Shown: in pieces, positions 63,662 through 64,000 of the stretch
Layout of the letters: each line of letters opens with the position of its first letter
How positions within the stretch are numbered: the first letter of the stretch is position 1
From: Candidatus Nitrotoga arctica
GTDB lineage: Bacteria > Pseudomonadota > Gammaproteobacteria > Burkholderiales > Gallionellaceae
Direction: 5' to 3'
Length of the DNA stretch: 64,000 nucleotides
NCBI RefSeq assembly: GCF_918378365.1
Contig: NZ_OU912926.1
Span: 2,914,001-2,978,000, forward strand
The notes under the pieces: model-generated
The model's database searches: none
What the model saw: only the letters and a program-made list of their open reading frames with translations
What the model was told of the DNA's origin: nothing
Made by a program: the position numbers and the translations under genes

Positions 63662-64000
63662 TTTGTAACTCCATTTATAGTTTACGGAAAATGCTTAATC
63701 GACATAACATTATGTCGCTGTGAAGAGTTGTATCCGGATAGTTATTGGCTAACTCAAAGTTTAGAATAACAAGGTTGGTAAAGATGGTCTGTGCATTACC
63801 GTACAGACGCACATCCTAAACTTCCCTATTCTGCAATCGTTCTCTGCCTTTTGCTTGATAGCGCAAATATTTCCGCCAATTTATATTTGTGCTTATAGTC
63901 TCCCCTGACAGCAAGAGGTTGAGGGCTTCATGTGTATCTCCTTCCGCTCTCCTTCCTCTAGTTGAGCGGTTTTTTATTTTCTCCTCCTACATTCTCAAAT
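63662..64000. other. Right-edge intergenic region
   Basis: About 340 bases to the window end show no supported gene or repeat. Short AT-rich stretches could hold the promoter of the secreted-protein gene. Confidence 0.35.

Overview
The window looks like a chromosomal segment of a betaproteobacterium, probably of the Nitrosomonadales/Gallionellaceae type. The evidence is gene content and order: a hisCBHAFIE-hinT-tatABC operon, the M23 peptidase-anmK pair facing erpA, a CIRCE-controlled groESL, betaproteobacterial-type argD/argF/argG, and Kdo transferase with UppP, which imply a lipopolysaccharide outer membrane. The exact genus is inference. No rRNA and no CRISPR array were seen. There is one tRNA gene (tRNA-Phe).

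Region 1 (1-11.8 kb, minus strand) is a surface-polysaccharide (O-antigen/capsule) locus. It holds a truncated epimerase at the left edge, four family-2 glycosyltransferases, a GDP-mannose 4,6-dehydratase next to a C-methyltransferase-like protein, an FkbM methyltransferase, a Wzx flippase and UDP-glucose dehydrogenase. It also shows decay: a short relic of GDP-fucose synthase lies upstream of wzx, and coding-like scraps lie between glycosyltransferases. Region 2 (12.2-17.7 kb, plus strand) supplies precursors: manC (GDP-mannose), waaA (Kdo transfer) and rfbBAC (dTDP-4-keto-rhamnose) without rfbD. GDP-mannose from ManC feeds the Gmd-type enzyme of region 1.

Region 3 (17.9-26 kb) is mixed: a solitary metallo-beta-lactamase-fold protein whose first metal motif is replaced by Asn residues, a rhodanese, uppP, two GldC-like paralogues, spoT/rsh, a lineage-specific protein and a Nif3-like protein. 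Region 4 (26.4-34.7 kb) has a DegS/DegQ-type protease, tatABC, hinT and hisE-I-F-A-H-B-C. hisG and hisD are absent, and an unidentified coding relic sits beyond hisC. Region 5 (35-44.7 kb) has rpsT, an intact IS630 element, argD-argF-argG (with a 17-codon ORF overlapping the argG start), ppnP, yajQ, a SufR-like regulator, a Tat-exported ferritin-like protein with a cupredoxin, and an intact IS1595 element with an 8-bp target duplication.

Region 6 (45-57 kb) has an AsmA protein, mutY followed by an IS1182-type transposase relic, and a five-gene minus-strand cluster (flavoreductase, ApbE, DUF4198, DUF2271, PepSY-type membrane protein). The DUF2271 protein carries an ApbE-type flavinylation motif, so the cluster reads as an extracytosolic flavin electron-transfer module. 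erpA, anmK and an M23 peptidase follow. Region 7 (57-64 kb) has a decayed stretch with a perfect 14-bp-arm palindrome, a DUF1566 protein, a BolA-like protein, groESL under a sigma70/CIRCE promoter, tRNA-Phe with a frameshifted P4-type integrase behind it, and a small secreted Gly/Ser/Lys-rich protein.

The most promising observations are the flavinylation cluster, the MBL protein with an Asn-substituted metal site, the argG-overlapping small ORF, and the gmd/C-methyltransferase pair combined with the fcl relic.
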